Positions 53,191 to 63,860 of a stretch of DNA of 63,860 nucleotides are shown here, piece by piece. The stretch covers positions 1-63,860 of the forward strand of contig MSJI02000872.1 in the NCBI GenBank assembly GCA_001931905.2, in the 5' to 3' direction. The notes beneath the pieces were generated by a model that was not told where the DNA came from, did not search any database, and saw only the letters and a list, made by a program, of their open reading frames with translations. A program made the translations under genes and the position numbers. How positions within the stretch are numbered: position 1 is the first letter of the stretch; each line of letters begins with the position of its first letter. The DNA is from Cladosporium sp. IMV 00045. Taxonomy: Eukaryota > Ascomycota > Dothideomycetes > Cladosporiales > Cladosporiaceae.

Positions 53191-54209
53191 TTACGCTTCG
53201 ACAACCTCCTCCACGGGAATGCCCTTCACACCAGCAACAACGTACGCCACGCTCGAGATCTGGCACGGCTCATTCCTCCCCTTCACCATCGCGTCAGGAC
53301 TCCACTTCTCCTTCTTGACAGCTTTCGGCAACGGCGGCGCGTCTTTGAGGAATTTAGAGCTCGCATGACTAGGACGGATCTCACACCACGGCCCATCGGT
53401 TTCGATCTGAATTCTTTCGAGAGGAACTTCCTTCGCCACAGCAAGATTCTCCTCAGTCTTCAGCGAGCAGCCGTTAATGCCAACGTCGAAGCCGAGTTCG
53501 ACGATTTCCCGCATTTCTTCCAAGGTGCCGGTGAAAGAGTGCACGAGGCCGCGTTTGGGCAAGTCGGCCAGTCGTTCCTTCAGAATGGCGGAGAAATCTT
53601 CCGCCGCGGCGCGCATGTGCAGGAACAGAGGCATCTGCAACTCCACAGCGATGTCGAGCTGTTTCTTGAAATACGCGATCTGCGTCTCCTTGTCGCAGTA
53701 GTGAAACCTATCATAATCGAGCCCAAACTCCCCAAACGCCGTGGCCTTGCCGGAATCTCTCGCTTCTTGAGCGAGGTTCTTGATTTCTCGCAGCAGAGCT
53801 TCAGGGCCTTCGGGGTGCTCGTCGAAACTCTTGGCCGCGCAGGGATGCACGCCGACGGTGGCGTAGCAGAGGCCTGGGAATTCTTCTGCGAGTCTAATGG
53901 CGTTTTTGCTTTCTTCCAGGTCGGAGCCGGTGACCATCATTTTGGTCACGCCGACTTCGAGGGCGCGGGCGATGACTTTGTGCAGGTCATCTTCGTGCGC
54001 TTTCTTACCGTAGTGTACGCCGCGGTAGATTTGGTCGGAAAGGTTGATTCCGATCTGTCTGGCGATGGGTCAGTGAGACGGTTTATCGGGGTTGATTTGC
54101 AAGGAAGAATTGTTGGACTGACGTCTGCGTAGCGGAGTTTGGGGTGTGTTGAGCCGTTGGTTAATGAATTCAGGCCCGTGGAGACGGGGTCGTTGGCTGT
54201 AGAGGCCAT
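53191..54209 (-). CDS. TatD-family metal-dependent deoxyribonuclease
   Basis: TatD proteins are divalent-metal-dependent nucleases with an amidohydrolase-like TIM barrel. Exons 54209-54123 and 54054-53191 (intron 54055-54122, GTCAGT..CAG, phase 0) encode 316 residues. The join restores the family start RYAD-IGINLSDQIYRG. Metal-site motifs are visible: TVGVHPCA, GEFGLDYDRF, PLFLHMRAA, VHSFTGTLEEM and QIETDGPWCE. The donor GTCAGT is weak, but the reconstruction fits well. In the same frame, an ATG at 54311 would add 34 residues rich in Arg, Ser and Thr (MSRYLTQQLSHRFCHLSR), resembling a mitochondrial presequence. Confidence 0.9.
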
Positions 54210-54574
54210 TCTGTTGAAGGATGTGGTGAATCTGAGAGACCTGGTGTTTATTGTGTTTCTTGAAAGGTGACAGAATCGATGGGATAGTTGTTGTGTCAGA
54301 TATCGACTCATGGGGCCTCACGAGTCACGCCTCGTATACATGCAGTGAGATTCTATCAAAGTGTATCCAATCATTCTAGGCGGACTTGTAAGTGAACTAA
54401 TTCTCGTGCCTGTTGCCACAATAGGAAGGCCCTGACGCCATCAGCGGCGCTACCCGCACGCCATCAGGTCGGCGCCTTCACAAGCGAAGGCGGCGAGGTG
54501 AATGAATGTGAACGAGTTGCGCAGACTTGAAGACATCTCTTGGGGAAGACACAACCTCAATACCACAATCCATC
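54210..54574. promoter_or_regulatory. Divergent intergenic region, TatD and serine incorporator
   Basis: 365 bp. It includes the possible 5' extension of TatD (to 54311). No defined element identified. Confidence 0.4.
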
Positions 54575-56222
54575 ATGGGCGCCTTACTCAGTCTGCCTCT
54601 ATTGGCAGTTCCCAGCATCGGCACGGTAAGCAGGCCAACATCTTCATGCGACATCCTCCTACACCAGCATCGCATCGCATACTAACCAACCACCAACACA
54701 GCTCGCGACATTCGGCGCATCATGCTGCGGAGCCGCAACATGCAGTGCTGTCTGTAGCATGTGCGGCAAGTGCAACAACAGTAAGCAAAAATATACCATA
54801 CTTTACGACCGAGCGACTGCTCACGCGCATTCCACCAGGCATCGCAACCCGCATCGCATACGCGCTCATCCTCCTCCTTAACTCGATCATATCATGGCTC
54901 ACCATGACCGACTGGGCCGTCAAGAAGCTCCAAGGCGTCCTCCTCGACTATGTCACCATCGACTGCGCCGGCAAACAGTGCTTCGGGTTCGCCGCCGTTC
55001 ACCGCGTGAACTTCGCCCTCGGCTGTTTCCACGCCATTCATGCAGTACTTCTTCTGGGGGTGAACAGCTCGAAAGACCGCCGCGCACCTATTCAGAACGG
55101 CTTTTGGGGACCGAAAATAATCGCTTGGCTGGGCTTGATTGTCGTCACTTTTCTCATCCCGAACACGTTCTTTGAGGTTTGGGGAAACTATGTCGCATTC
55201 ATCGGAGCCATCTTGTTCCTCCTGCTTGGACTGATTCTGCTGGTGGATCTCGCGCATACCTGGGCTGAACACTGCATCGAGAAGATCGAGGAAACGGACT
55301 CTAAGCTCTGGCGCGGACTTCTCATCGGTTCTACGCTCGGCATGTACCTGGGCAGCGTCGCCATTACTATTGTCATGTACATCTTCTTCGCCCAGTCGAA
55401 CTGCTCGATGAACCAGGCTGCTATCACGGTGAGCGGCTCTCCATGCATTTCTTCCTGCTCAATCATACTAATCTCCATCACTAGATCAACCTCATTCTTC
55501 TCCTCGGCATCAGCGCCATGGCGATCCACCCAACCGTGCAAGCCTCCAACCCTCGCGCAGGTCTCGCCCAAGCCGCCACGGTCAGCATCTACTGCACCTA
55601 CCTGACTCTCTCTGCCGTGGCCATGGAGCCCGACGACCAACACTGCAACCCTCTTGTCCGCGCCAACGGCACACGCAAGGCCTCTATCGTCCTCGGCGCC
55701 ATCGTCACCTTCATCACCTGCGCTTACACAACCACCCGCGCCGCCACCTACGGCCTGGCCCTCGGCTCCAACAAGAGCAGCGGCGGCTACTCCCCCATCG
55801 AAGCCGAAGAAGGCGGACACGACATGGTCTCGACCCAGCCCGAAAGCCGCCGCGCCATGCGCGCCGAAGCGCTCCGCCGAGCCGTCGAGTCCGGCGCCCT
55901 GCCCGCGTCCGCTCTAGACGACGATTCGGACGACGAAGACGAAGGTCCCAACAACCGCAACGACGATGAGAAAGCGCACACGCAGTACAACTACGCGCTC
56001 TTCCACGTGATCTTCATGCTGGCGACGGCGTGGATCGCGACCCTGCTGACGCAGAACATCGGCGCCGACAAGCACCTGCACACCGGCCACGAGGACTTCA
56101 TGCCCGTCGGCCGCACCTACTGGGCCAGTTGGGTCAAGATCGTCAGTTCTTGGGTTTGCTATGCGATTTTTGGCTGGACGCTCATGGCGCCGGTCGTGTT
56201 GCCTGATCGGTTCGAGTATTGA
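54575..56222 (+). CDS. Serine incorporator family protein (Serinc/Tms1)
   Basis: Polytopic membrane protein of the Serinc family, proposed to act in serine-derived lipid synthesis; in fungi the role is not firmly known. Four exons: 54575-54625, 54702-54780, 54839-55428 and 55485-56222, with introns of 76, 58 and 56 nt, all GT-AG. They join to 485 residues. The first two exons give MGALLSLPLLAV and the Cys-rich CCGAATCSAVCSMCGKC that marks this family. About ten hydrophobic helices follow. A charged cytoplasmic loop (about 360-420, SALDDDSDDEDEG) precedes the last two helices, and the end has WASWVKIVSSWVCYAIFGWT-type sequence. The phases are consistent throughout. Confidence 0.93.
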
Positions 56223-56708
56223 GTTTGGAGATGTTTTTCTTAAGAGAGTTGGAGGGAGTTTCTCTTGATGGTGGTTCTCGCACGTACAGATTTTGTTTAA
56301 TGCCTAGAATGTGATTTGTCGCCCTTTTGGTCATATCAAAGCAGATCATCTTTCACGCGTGATTCTTGAATGAATGCATCAAGGTCGTCCCGGTGATGTT
56401 CGAAAGCGTCCGCTCGCGATACTTCCGAAGCCCGGCCTTTTCCCTGCAGGATATCTCCTGCCCAGTATGTCTGACCAGGAATTTCAATTGAACGACTTAG
56501 GCACTTATTAGCTAGGCGTAAATCACAATTGAACATTCAGACATTTGATGATTGTGAATAAATGCACAATTCCATTATTCAAAGAAGAAGCATCTCAATA
56601 TACAAGACACATACTCTACAAAAAGGCAAGAAGAAACATCATCATCGTCATCACAGATTCATTCACACACGCTCTCAAGAACAACCCAAACCATTCTCCA
56701 TCCCCCTC
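56223..56708. other. Convergent intergenic region
   Basis: 486 bp between the Serinc gene and the permease. Only short frames; nothing recognised. Confidence 0.4.
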
Positions 56709-58493
56709 TCAAACCCTCCCCCACCTCTTCCAAAATTTCCACCACCCGCCCTCAGCGCTCTCCCTCCTCCCCGTCTCCCTCTTACTGCCCACCCTCCACC
56801 AATAAAGCGGCACCCCCACGGCAATAAAAGCAACCACAACCAGCGCCTGCAGCGGCTTGGCGAAAACCGCTCTTGAGAGCAAGAACAAGCTCACGCAGCA
56901 GAAGACCACCGGCGTGGCGATCCAGCATTTATACGGCCTCTCGAGATCCGGCTCGCGCACGCGCAGCACGATCAAGCCCACTACGCTGAGGAAGTAGAAG
57001 AGGTAGGACGCGACGCCGTAGAAAGTCGTCAGAGTGGTGAAGTCGCCGATGGCGATGTAGACGCTGGTCAGCACGGCGTTGAGCAGCATGGCGTAGATGG
57101 GCGTGTAGAAGAAGCCCTGCTCGTCGGAAATCCAGCGCGTGAGCGAGCGGGCGCGCGAGGAGCGGCGCGGGAGGCGGATTTGCTGCCGCGAGCTGAAGCC
57201 CGTTGTGCCGAAGAGGGCCGGGATGTAGCCTTCCTTGCCGGCGGCGTAGACGAGGCGGCCGGCGGTGAAGGTTGTGGCGTTGAGGGCGCCGAAGCACGAG
57301 CCGGAGACGGTTAGGGCGAGGATCAGGCCGCCGACGGGGCCGAGCACAGTGCTGCCGAAGGTGACGGCGATGGTGTTGGTGGCGTTGATGGTGTTGGTGG
57401 GGAGGACGAAGAAGTAGCTTAGGTTGGCGAGGAGGTAGGCTAGGATGACGAGCGGGACGGACGTGTGGATTGTGCGTGGGAGGTCGCGGCCTGGGTTGAC
57501 CATTTCGCCAACGACGTAGTTGGTGTTGTCCCAGCCGTCGTAGGCCCAGAGGCCGGCGTAGAGAGCTACGGCCCATTCGGAGGAGGAGTGAGATGTTCCT
57601 TCGAACCAGGAGGTGTTTTTCCATGTTTGTGAGAGGTTCTCTTTGTGGTATGACCAGCCGGTGGCGGCGACCACGATGCCCAGCACGGTGATGGCCAAAA
57701 GAGCGATGAACTTTAAGAACATGAATAGGTCGGCACTGCGGGCGCCGAGCTTGGTTGAAATCGAGTTGGTTCCGGTCACCACGAACAGGCTCAACATAGC
57801 AACGCCCTTGTTGATCCAAGGACTCGCTTCTGCAGCATCCACCCCAATGATTGCGCGAACAATGTATTCTCCAAATATGATAGCAATGATCGCCGCGCTT
57901 CCCGGCTTGAGAACCGTGACCGCACACCATGTGAAGAGGAAGCCCGCCCACTCTCCGAAGATCTTGCTGAGATAGACCTGAGGTCCTCCATTGAGCGGGA
58001 TCGCACCTCCCAGCTCAGCATAGCTCGCCGCTCCCGTCCAAGCCAGTAATCCAGCAACAGCCCACACAATCAACGCTGCGCCTGGCGAGCCCGCATTTTG
58101 ATTGACCGAAGCAGGCGACGAGAAGATCCCAGATCCTATAATCAAGCCCACGACCAGCGACAGGCCATTCAAAAACGTCAAGCTCTTGTGCTTCTCCAAA
58201 CTCTGCGTCCCAAGCTCTACGTTCGGCGTCGAAGGCGTCCCTATTGACGTATATCCAGCTCCTGAAGAAGACAAGGGGAACATAGCACCCGCGAAATCGA
58301 ACGCGGAAGAAACGGAGTAGCTTCGCCTGCCATTTTGGAGAGGCCGCTCGGGTTGCGGGTCGGAGAAGGAGAGTTTGCGACTCGAAGGAATGCCAGAAGA
58401 GGAGGATTCGAAACTACCGCGCGCTTCGGAATCGTGGTTCGACGAGGCCAGAGAGGCGAGTTCGAGAGAGTCGCGCGGAGGTGCTAATGCCAT
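56709..58493 (-). CDS. Amino-acid permease, APC superfamily (LAT/Mup1-like)
   Basis: A membrane transporter for amino acids. A single frame encodes 594 residues. The cytoplasmic N-terminus (about 100 residues) is Ser/Pro-rich. Helix 1 begins LTFLNGLSLVVGLIIGSGIFSSPASV, of which GLIIGSGIF is the substrate/ion-site signature of this superfamily. About 12 helices follow, including YAELGGAIPLNGGPQVYL and YAGLWAYDGWDNTNYVVGEM. The combination resembles fungal LAT-type or Mup1 methionine permeases. An extra Arg-rich segment (IRLPRRSSRARSLTRW) is inserted near residue 440. The ATG at 58493 is the first in the frame. Confidence 0.9.
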   Translation of the reverse strand: MALAPPRDSLELASLASSNHDSEARGSFESSSSGIPSSRKLSFSDPQPERPLQNGRRSYSVSSAFDFAGAMFPLSSSGAGYTSIGTPSTPNVELGTQSLEKHKSLTFLNGLSLVVGLIIGSGIFSSPASVNQNAGSPGAALIVWAVAGLLAWTGAASYAELGGAIPLNGGPQVYLSKIFGEWAGFLFTWCAVTVLKPGSAAIIAIIFGEYIVRAIIGVDAAEASPWINKGVAMLSLFVVTGTNSISTKLGARSADLFMFLKFIALLAITVLGIVVAATGWSYHKENLSQTWKNTSWFEGTSHSSSEWAVALYAGLWAYDGWDNTNYVVGEMVNPGRDLPRTIHTSVPLVILAYLLANLSYFFVLPTNTINATNTIAVTFGSTVLGPVGGLILALTVSGSCFGALNATTFTAGRLVYAAGKEGYIPALFGTTGFSSRQQIRLPRRSSRARSLTRWISDEQGFFYTPIYAMLLNAVLTSVYIAIGDFTTLTTFYGVASYLFYFLSVVGLIVLRVREPDLERPYKCWIATPVVFCCVSLFLLSRAVFAKPLQALVVVAFIAVGVPLYWWRVGSKRETGRRESAEGGWWKFWKRWGRV

Positions 58494-59377
58494 TTGCGGT
58501 GAGGATTATAGGGCTGTGACCTGCCCTTCTATTCGCGCGCGTGTTGGTGTGAAATTATCGTCGCCGCGTAATGATGTCTGTAACTGCCATAGCAAACTCC
58601 GCAGTATACAAAGCTGTACAATGCAATGACAAAATTGTAGAAAAAGAGGAATGTTTCGAGGCTGTACTGAACAAGGAGAGTTTCGTTGTTGCTCGCGCGC
58701 GCGCAAGTCTAGAGCCCTGCCGCAAAGGGAAAGCGTCATGCTTGGCGGTTCAGGGAAGCTTTGTTTGGCCCACCCTTAGTCTCTCGCTTGTGTGATCCTT
58801 CGATGCGTAGGGTGCATTCGAATTACCGATAAGGCATTTTTGATGTACAGATACAGGACTACATGTATATACAGGGCTCTCCGGATATGCGAGTCTCACT
58901 ATGAGGGCAAATTCGCTCACATGATTCGGTTGCCTTAGCCATGTTCCTGATCGGGTGCTTCATTGCAAGCAGAGAGGATCGTACGGCCTGGGGTGTTTGC
59001 CAGCGTCCAGTGTGCAAGAGAGGCCCCAAAGAACAAGCAATCTGCGTTAGTCGTGGAGGGCCGAGGTGACGAACCAGATATTTAAAGGGTCGTTCTGGCT
59101 TGACGCAAGATTGTGCGTGTCTTTCCGGTATGCACACCCCCATAGGTATGTTCTGTGAAGGAACAAATTCGGTATGGAAAATCGATCGGGCCTTGATAAT
59201 GTTGAAGTATAGCCAGTGTGGTGGTCGCAGGTCTCTTGCGATCTTGGGCAGCATCAGCTGCCTGTCGTGAATACGAAGGACCCAGCGATTTGGCCACTAG
59301 TTGAGCCTAAGACCAGAGCGAACCAGAGCCCTCAAGTCTTCAGTCTGCGCAGTTGACTAAACATCAAAGCGACCTTC
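58494..59377. other. Spacer
   Basis: 884 bp upstream of the permease and downstream of the Lys-rich gene. A short GCGC run lies at about 58692-58703. No gene recognised. Confidence 0.4.
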
Positions 59378-60166
59378 TCACTCTTCGCCACTGCTTTCGG
59401 CCGCTTCATCAGCAGCATCCTCACCACCATCACCGCCTTCAGCCTTCTTAGCCTTTTCCTTCGCCTTCCTCTTAACCTTCTTCTCACGATTCCTCCGCGT
59501 CCGCTTTTCCTTCTCTGCTTCATCCTTGGCTTCTTTCGCTTTCTGTGCGGCTTCCTGCTTCGCCTTTGAAGCTGCAGCTTTCGTCCTCATTTTGATCCTC
59601 AATTTCTTGCCTGCTCGTCGTCGCTTAGTCGGAGCTTCAAGTTGACCGAGCTTGGAGAATCCTGCAGGCGTTTGCAACCGTGCTGCTCTAGAGAGCTGCG
59701 ATGATGGAATGTGCAGTACTTTCCATTCGTATGCGCTGCCGGGACGAGGTAATGTCGACAGCTGCAAGATCTGCTCGCCAGAGAGTGCGGAAGCAGCTAA
59801 GGCTGCCTTTTCCTCGCCATTAGCGGGCTCGGCGAAGTAATAGCTTTGCGGTCTGCCTGGTTTGAGGAATCCTGCTTCTGCAAGATCTACAGAAGGTGAA
59901 CGGATTCTGATTTTTTGCACTGTTTGCTCGGTCTCAGGTTGCGCAGTTTTGGTGGTCGACTTTGATGGTGCGAACAGCTGGAAGGCCATCTCCTCATCCT
60001 CATCGGCTGGTGCAGTTTCTTGGGGTGCATCGTCCATTTTAACGTCTTGCGTGGCGAATTGCAATGTGTTCAAGTTCCGTAGTCTTTCCAGCGCTTCATC
60101 GTCGGAGGGAGGCGAAGGTGTGGGCGAGGCTGAGCGAAGCTCAGAGCGCAAGATTGGACGTTCCAT
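59378..60166 (-). CDS. Conserved fungal Lys/acid-rich protein, possibly DUF2011
   Basis: A single 262-codon frame from the ATG at 60166. The blocks FQLFAPSKST, VQKIRIRSPS and GFLKPGRPQSYYF, followed by WKVLHIPSSQL, recall the fungal DUF2011 family; I recall the family pattern but could not test it. The C-terminal third is a Lys/Arg/Ala-rich helix (KRRRAGKKLRIKMR, KKVKRKAKEKAKK) ending in an acidic AADEAAESSGEE. Such composition suits a nucleolar protein, but function is unknown. Confidence 0.65.
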   Translation of the reverse strand: MERPILRSELRSASPTPSPPSDDEALERLRNLNTLQFATQDVKMDDAPQETAPADEDEEMAFQLFAPSKSTTKTAQPETEQTVQKIRIRSPSVDLAEAGFLKPGRPQSYYFAEPANGEEKAALAASALSGEQILQLSTLPRPGSAYEWKVLHIPSSQLSRAARLQTPAGFSKLGQLEAPTKRRRAGKKLRIKMRTKAAASKAKQEAAQKAKEAKDEAEKEKRTRRNREKKVKRKAKEKAKKAEGGDGGEDAADEAAESSGEE

Positions 60167-61459
60167 GATGGGGAGCTGAGATTCTAGTGATACAATACAG
60201 GCGCAGCAGATGATAATCCGTATATCAGCCTTCCGCCTGTAGGTCTAGACAATTCCCAGTGTTGTTGAAAGAAATTCAAAGTCCAGTGAGATGTGCAGAA
60301 AAAAGGGGTCTCTTTTAAGGCCTAGAGGAAACCGGGCTGTCCAGATTCAATGTCCAGCTCGGTCAAAGCCTTTTTTTCCCCTTGAGAGAGACTCAATATT
60401 GGATCGGTCGTTACAAAACCTGTCGTGTTCAGATGCCTCGTACAGAGTCGCAAATTCATTGCGATGGATGCGAAGTCCGGCGCGCAACTTCCTCCGAACG
60501 CCACCGAAGTTCACCGTCTTGGCGACTCGCCTTTGACTTCACCACATCTCGAACTGAGTCCACGCTGGTGACACGAAGATGGTTATTCAATCGAACATCT
60601 TGATCGATCAATGGACTGGGTCACGATCTTTTGACAGTAGCTAGACTGTTAATGACGCTATGTATCACGCGGGTGGCTTTCCATCCTTCGAGCGTCGAGA
60701 AGAAGCACTCTTAGGAGAAACTGCACATGAGTGCAAGGAGTCTACTGAATCGTGCCATTTTCCTACCATGCAACATTGGTTTTTACTAAAAGCCGTGTTG
60801 GTACATCTTCGACCATTATCGCGCTTTGATAGCAGAAAGGAATGCAATCATTCACACGACCGGACCATCAGGAGACATCGTTTGTCAATTCACGATCGAA
60901 ATGGGCACAAACAGTCGCTATAGCTAAGGACGAAAGTTCGGTCGTCTCTGTAGACGATCAATGAAGGAAGCAAACTACTGCATCTTTGAAAGGGATATCG
61001 ACTGGTGTCAACTAGGTTCACTACATATCACTTGCTAAAAAAACTGCATGCTGTATTGAACAGACCTCTTTCAAATTCCTTAAACTTCACTTCTTGTTTA
61101 GACAAGGTAGTTCGGATGAAAGATGCTCGACAGCAGTCAATTCACTTACATCCGAAAGGTGGGGCCACAACGCTGTCACTTGCCTGTAATGTGCTTTCGT
61201 TTGCTGGATGGTCAAAGAGAATGCATTGGATAAAGTGCAGCTTCCCGTCTCATCAACATATCTCCATCGCAGCTTTTCCAAGTTCTTTTCGCGGCACTCT
61301 TTGGTATATAAAGACATTACCGGACGCGCTCGAGTAACAAAGGCGGAGATCTGGTTGATCGATCTTGTCCTTGTCATCAAGCACACGCAGGCTTTCCTCG
61401 TTTGCTTGATCTACAAACAATAAGCCCTTGTCGCCTTCATCGTATAGATATATACAGTC
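60167..61459. other. Gene-poor stretch upstream of copy B
   Basis: 1.3 kb without a supportable gene or repeat. Short frames on both strands lack recognisable sequence. Confidence 0.4.
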
Positions 61460-63081
61460 ATGGCACCCAAACGCAAGGGCAACGAGGAAGACAACGGTAC
61501 GATCAGACCAACATGAAAAACTGAATCAGAAGCTGACCAAGCCAGTTCCGCAAGGCCAAGCACCAGCCAAAAAGGCAAGAGAGCAGAACATCTCGTCCGG
61601 ACCCGAGCAAGGCGACAGAGCCAGTTCATCAGCGACGGATAGTTATGGCTGTCCCTTCGAGGCCATGCAAGGTACGTCAGCGAACCCGACTGCCTTCCCC
61701 AAACACTTCCCACTTACTGACTCGCACCTACCAGTCAACCACACCATCTCCCAAGAACAACGCCGCGCCTTCTTCGCCCGCTGGGGGGCCAGATACGCTC
61801 TCGCCCAACTCAGCCTGCAGCCCGAAGGCTTCCGCGCCGTCATCACGCACGTCGGAGGCCAAAGAATCACCTTCAACCTGCTCTCTCCGCCAGACATGGT
61901 AGCAGTCTGCGATGCCGAAGGGCGCTGGTATCGCCGACTTCGAAACAACGAGACCGACGGACCACCCCCGTACAGCGATGCGTTCTACCAGGAGTACCTC
62001 CGTCGGTACAACCCGCCGCCCTGGTTCCTGCGCGGCGGGCACTTGGCGATGCTGGAAGATACGGGAGAGGCTCGTTTGCTCGGCGTGCAGGTTCCAGCAC
62101 CGCCTCGTCTCGAGAGGCTCAGTCTTCTTGATGCCTGGATGCCTGTGACGCCTGCGCGGCCGCTGCCGAGAAAAGAGGTGTACCAGATCGAGCCGCGCAA
62201 ATTAGAGAGGGAGTATCTCGGTCGGCGATTTCCGGCTGTTCTGACGGATGTGCCGTGTAACACCTACGTTCTGCCCACGGGGCATTTTATGGTGCTTTCG
62301 CGTGCGGCGGTTGACAGGAAGGAGAACGTCTCTTTGGTTGGGTGGAGGAACATTGAGTGGGCGATGGAGAATCGCAGCTCGATCTTCGCGTCATACAAGA
62401 TCGAGTGCGCCGTTGAAGCACCCGTGGATGGTGCCAACGAGCGTGTGAGGATCCGACGCCGCTTACGTGACGCACACGTTGCTGATGGCGGTATCGTCAA
62501 TCCCACGCAGATCCCGGCAGGTCTGGGCCCTCTCCACACCACGCTACTACACGTGCCGAATCACGCCCAAATCGCGCATCGTAACGCTCGACCGCGCCCG
62601 CCCCGAACTCGGCAAAGTGGAAGAGCACAAGACCTGGGCGTACACGCGCAAAGGCTGGTAGCAGTACACGCACCACGCAGAGATCGACTGGAACGACAAG
62701 AAACAGCTGGCAGCTCTGCTTAGGTGGCGAGACCAGCTGAATCGTCGTAGCGGGTGGCCGAAATTGCGAGAGGCGGCGAGAGAGGCGTATGCTGAGGATG
62801 AGAGGCGTTGGTTGGAGAGGCGTTGGTTGGAGAGGCGTGTGCGGGAGTCGATTGATTCTGGTGTGCCGTACGATCTTGTCGAGTTGCATCGCCAGTTTCA
62901 GGCCAAATTTGGTGAGCGTGGCGAGCGTACTGAGATGGGTATCGCTGCGGCCTTGTTGCGCATCAGAAAGCAGTTCCACACGCCGGGGGAACAGGGCTTC
63001 GCGGGAGACCAGAGTGCGGATGGAGGATCGGATGGCGAAGGTCAGAGCGAGGGTGGCGAAGGTTCGGATGGTGGGGAGTAA
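61460..63081 (+). pseudogene. Copy B: broken paralogue of copy A
   Basis: The reading starts at the ATG at 61460 (MAPKRKGNEEDN). Intron 1 is most likely 61497-61545 and intron 2 is 61672-61734 (GTACGT, branch CTGAC, CAG). Exon 3 carries RWGARYALAQLSLQPEGF, LSPPDMVAV, PPWFLRGGHLAM and VLPTGHFMVL, aligning with copy A. The intron 2 junction lies 34 residues before the PEGF/PEGY-R/Q position in both copies, in the same phase. After GGIVNPTQIPAGLGPL the alignment leaves the frame: conserved sequence resumes in another frame at SRIVTLDRARPEL, and about 190 residues of copy A have no counterpart. A TAG (62659-62661) then interrupts KGW and QYTHHAEIDW. The end keeps the HTH-like FGERGERTEMGI and an acidic tail. 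I judge it inactive; sequencing error could explain one defect but hardly both. Confidence 0.75.
62801..62838 (+). repeat. 15-bp tandem repeat in copy B
   Basis: AGAGGCGTTGGTTGG occurs twice, followed by AGAGGCGTG. In the downstream frame it encodes a repeated RRWLE. Copy A lacks it, so it is a recent local duplication. Confidence 0.85.
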
Positions 63082-63779
63082 AGCGGGTGTGACAGGCGCG
63101 TCTGTGCATTGGCCTGGGAGATTGATGTATGATACATGCCCTTCGCAGATATGGTGTCTTGTTATTGTGCTGTAGTTGGTCATGCTCCGTGATTTCCATG
63201 ATGCTTCACTATTTGATCGATACTCGTTGGCGGACTGGTTCTTGATGTTGGTCATGATGGCGACAGTGTGGTGATAGAACCATTACGAATCGGACGAGGC
63301 TGGCGGAAGCAACTGAATAGGTAGCCTTGCATGCGGACGATAGGCGTTGTCGGGGCGGTGTATCTCTCATTGATGACGTTCCAAGTGTACGCTGGCTATT
63401 TCGAAGATAATGGTGCTTTGTGGGCAGTCTGTTGGTCAGTTCACTGTAAGCCATTAGTTGACATGGGAAATGCATTTCTGATGTAGGTTAGCACGGAGTG
63501 TATACAGTGCTGCATTCGGCTTTTCTACTCCAGCGGCATTGCCAGTCTTTCAAGTTACCACGCGAACCTCAATACGTCATGACCCGAGCATATGTTATTT
63601 GAACGTCTTGAAATTCCAACAGTATCGTGCTTTCAAAATATTTCATTTGAACACCTCGAGCTAGCCGCAATATGGCAGGTTACGGGTACTCGAAGCACGC
63701 GCAAGAAAAAGGCAGCAGCAGGTACCACCATCCCGCAGCCACAGCGTAAACACCAGCCCATGCAAACCCCATAATATTT
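63082..63779. other. Spacer between copy B and Rps5
   Basis: 698 bp. No gene recognised; the right part presumably includes the 3' UTR of Rps5. Confidence 0.4.
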
Positions 63780-63860
63780 TTAACGGTTGCTCTTGGCGAC
63801 ACGCTCAAGCTCGTCCTTCTTCTTGATGGCGTAAGAGTTGCTGCTACCCTTGGCAGCGTT
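63780..63860 (-). CDS. RPS5: 40S ribosomal protein uS7 (Rps5), C-terminal end, partial
   Basis: The last 26 residues and the stop of a gene running off the right edge. The reading SYAIKKKDELERVAKSNR before TAA matches the highly conserved C-terminus of uS7 (yeast Rps5), a small-subunit protein at the mRNA exit region. The preceding NAAKGSSN is also as expected. Stop codon at 63782-63780. Everything N-terminal lies outside the window. Confidence 0.93.
   Translation of the reverse strand, partial: NAAKGSSNSYAIKKKDELERVAKSNR

Noticed and set aside
56929..57951. 340-codon frame inside the amino-acid permease
   Set aside because: Out-of-frame shadow of the permease with His/Arg-rich low complexity.

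Overview
This window looks like nuclear DNA from a filamentous ascomycete, most plausibly a Dothideomycete. The evidence is gene content, short GT-AG introns (about 49-100 nt, a few above 200) with CTRAY branch sites, and one gene every ~2.5 kb in the dense part. The class is an inference; no rRNA or other diagnostic marker lies in the window, and I recognised no tRNA, rRNA or intact transposon.

Layout. (1) 1-19 kb is accessory in character. It holds the 5' part of a secreted Pro/Lys/Glu-rich protein; a ~2.3 kb degenerate array of 87-bp repeats; a 769-residue gene of an unrecognised family (copy A); several diverged tandem duplications without genes; an NLR-like NACHT NTPase with no resolved N-terminus; and an F-box gene carrying one in-frame stop. 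(2) 19-31 kb and 32.7-60 kb are gene-dense and mostly conserved: Mss51, SF3b subunit Rse1, a large LCAT-like hydrolase, a thioredoxin-fold protein, a GH5 glycosidase, two SDRs, an MFS transporter, an aldo-keto reductase, a FAM192A/Fyv6-domain protein, an asparaginase with ankyrin repeats, a quinone reductase, Nop13, a UBX protein of the Ubx2/FAF2 type, a TatD hydrolase, a serine incorporator, an amino-acid permease and a Lys/acid-rich protein. A short variable patch at 29.9-32.4 kb holds two hypothetical genes. (3) 60.2-63.8 kb is sparse again, with a broken paralogue of copy A (copy B) and the 3' end of ribosomal protein uS7 (Rps5).

Functional links. Splicing and ribosome biogenesis (Rse1, FAM192A/Fyv6-type, Nop13, Rps5), mitochondrial functions (Mss51, a thioredoxin-like protein, perhaps the quinone reductase) and membrane transport or ER quality control (Ubx2-like, Serinc, permease, MFS) are represented, without an obvious single pathway. 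The neighbours at 33.5-41.1 kb (GH5, SDR, MFS, AKR) have no biosynthetic backbone enzyme, so I do not call a metabolite cluster.

Most notable: copies A and B as a lineage-type family with a putative C-terminal helix-turn-helix; the hairpin-bearing 87-bp array beside copy A; the F-box gene that is intact except for one UGA; and TTAGGGTTAGGG-type motifs upstream of three genes. Gene structures were read by eye from frames, splice signals and family knowledge, and have not been tested against transcripts or databases.
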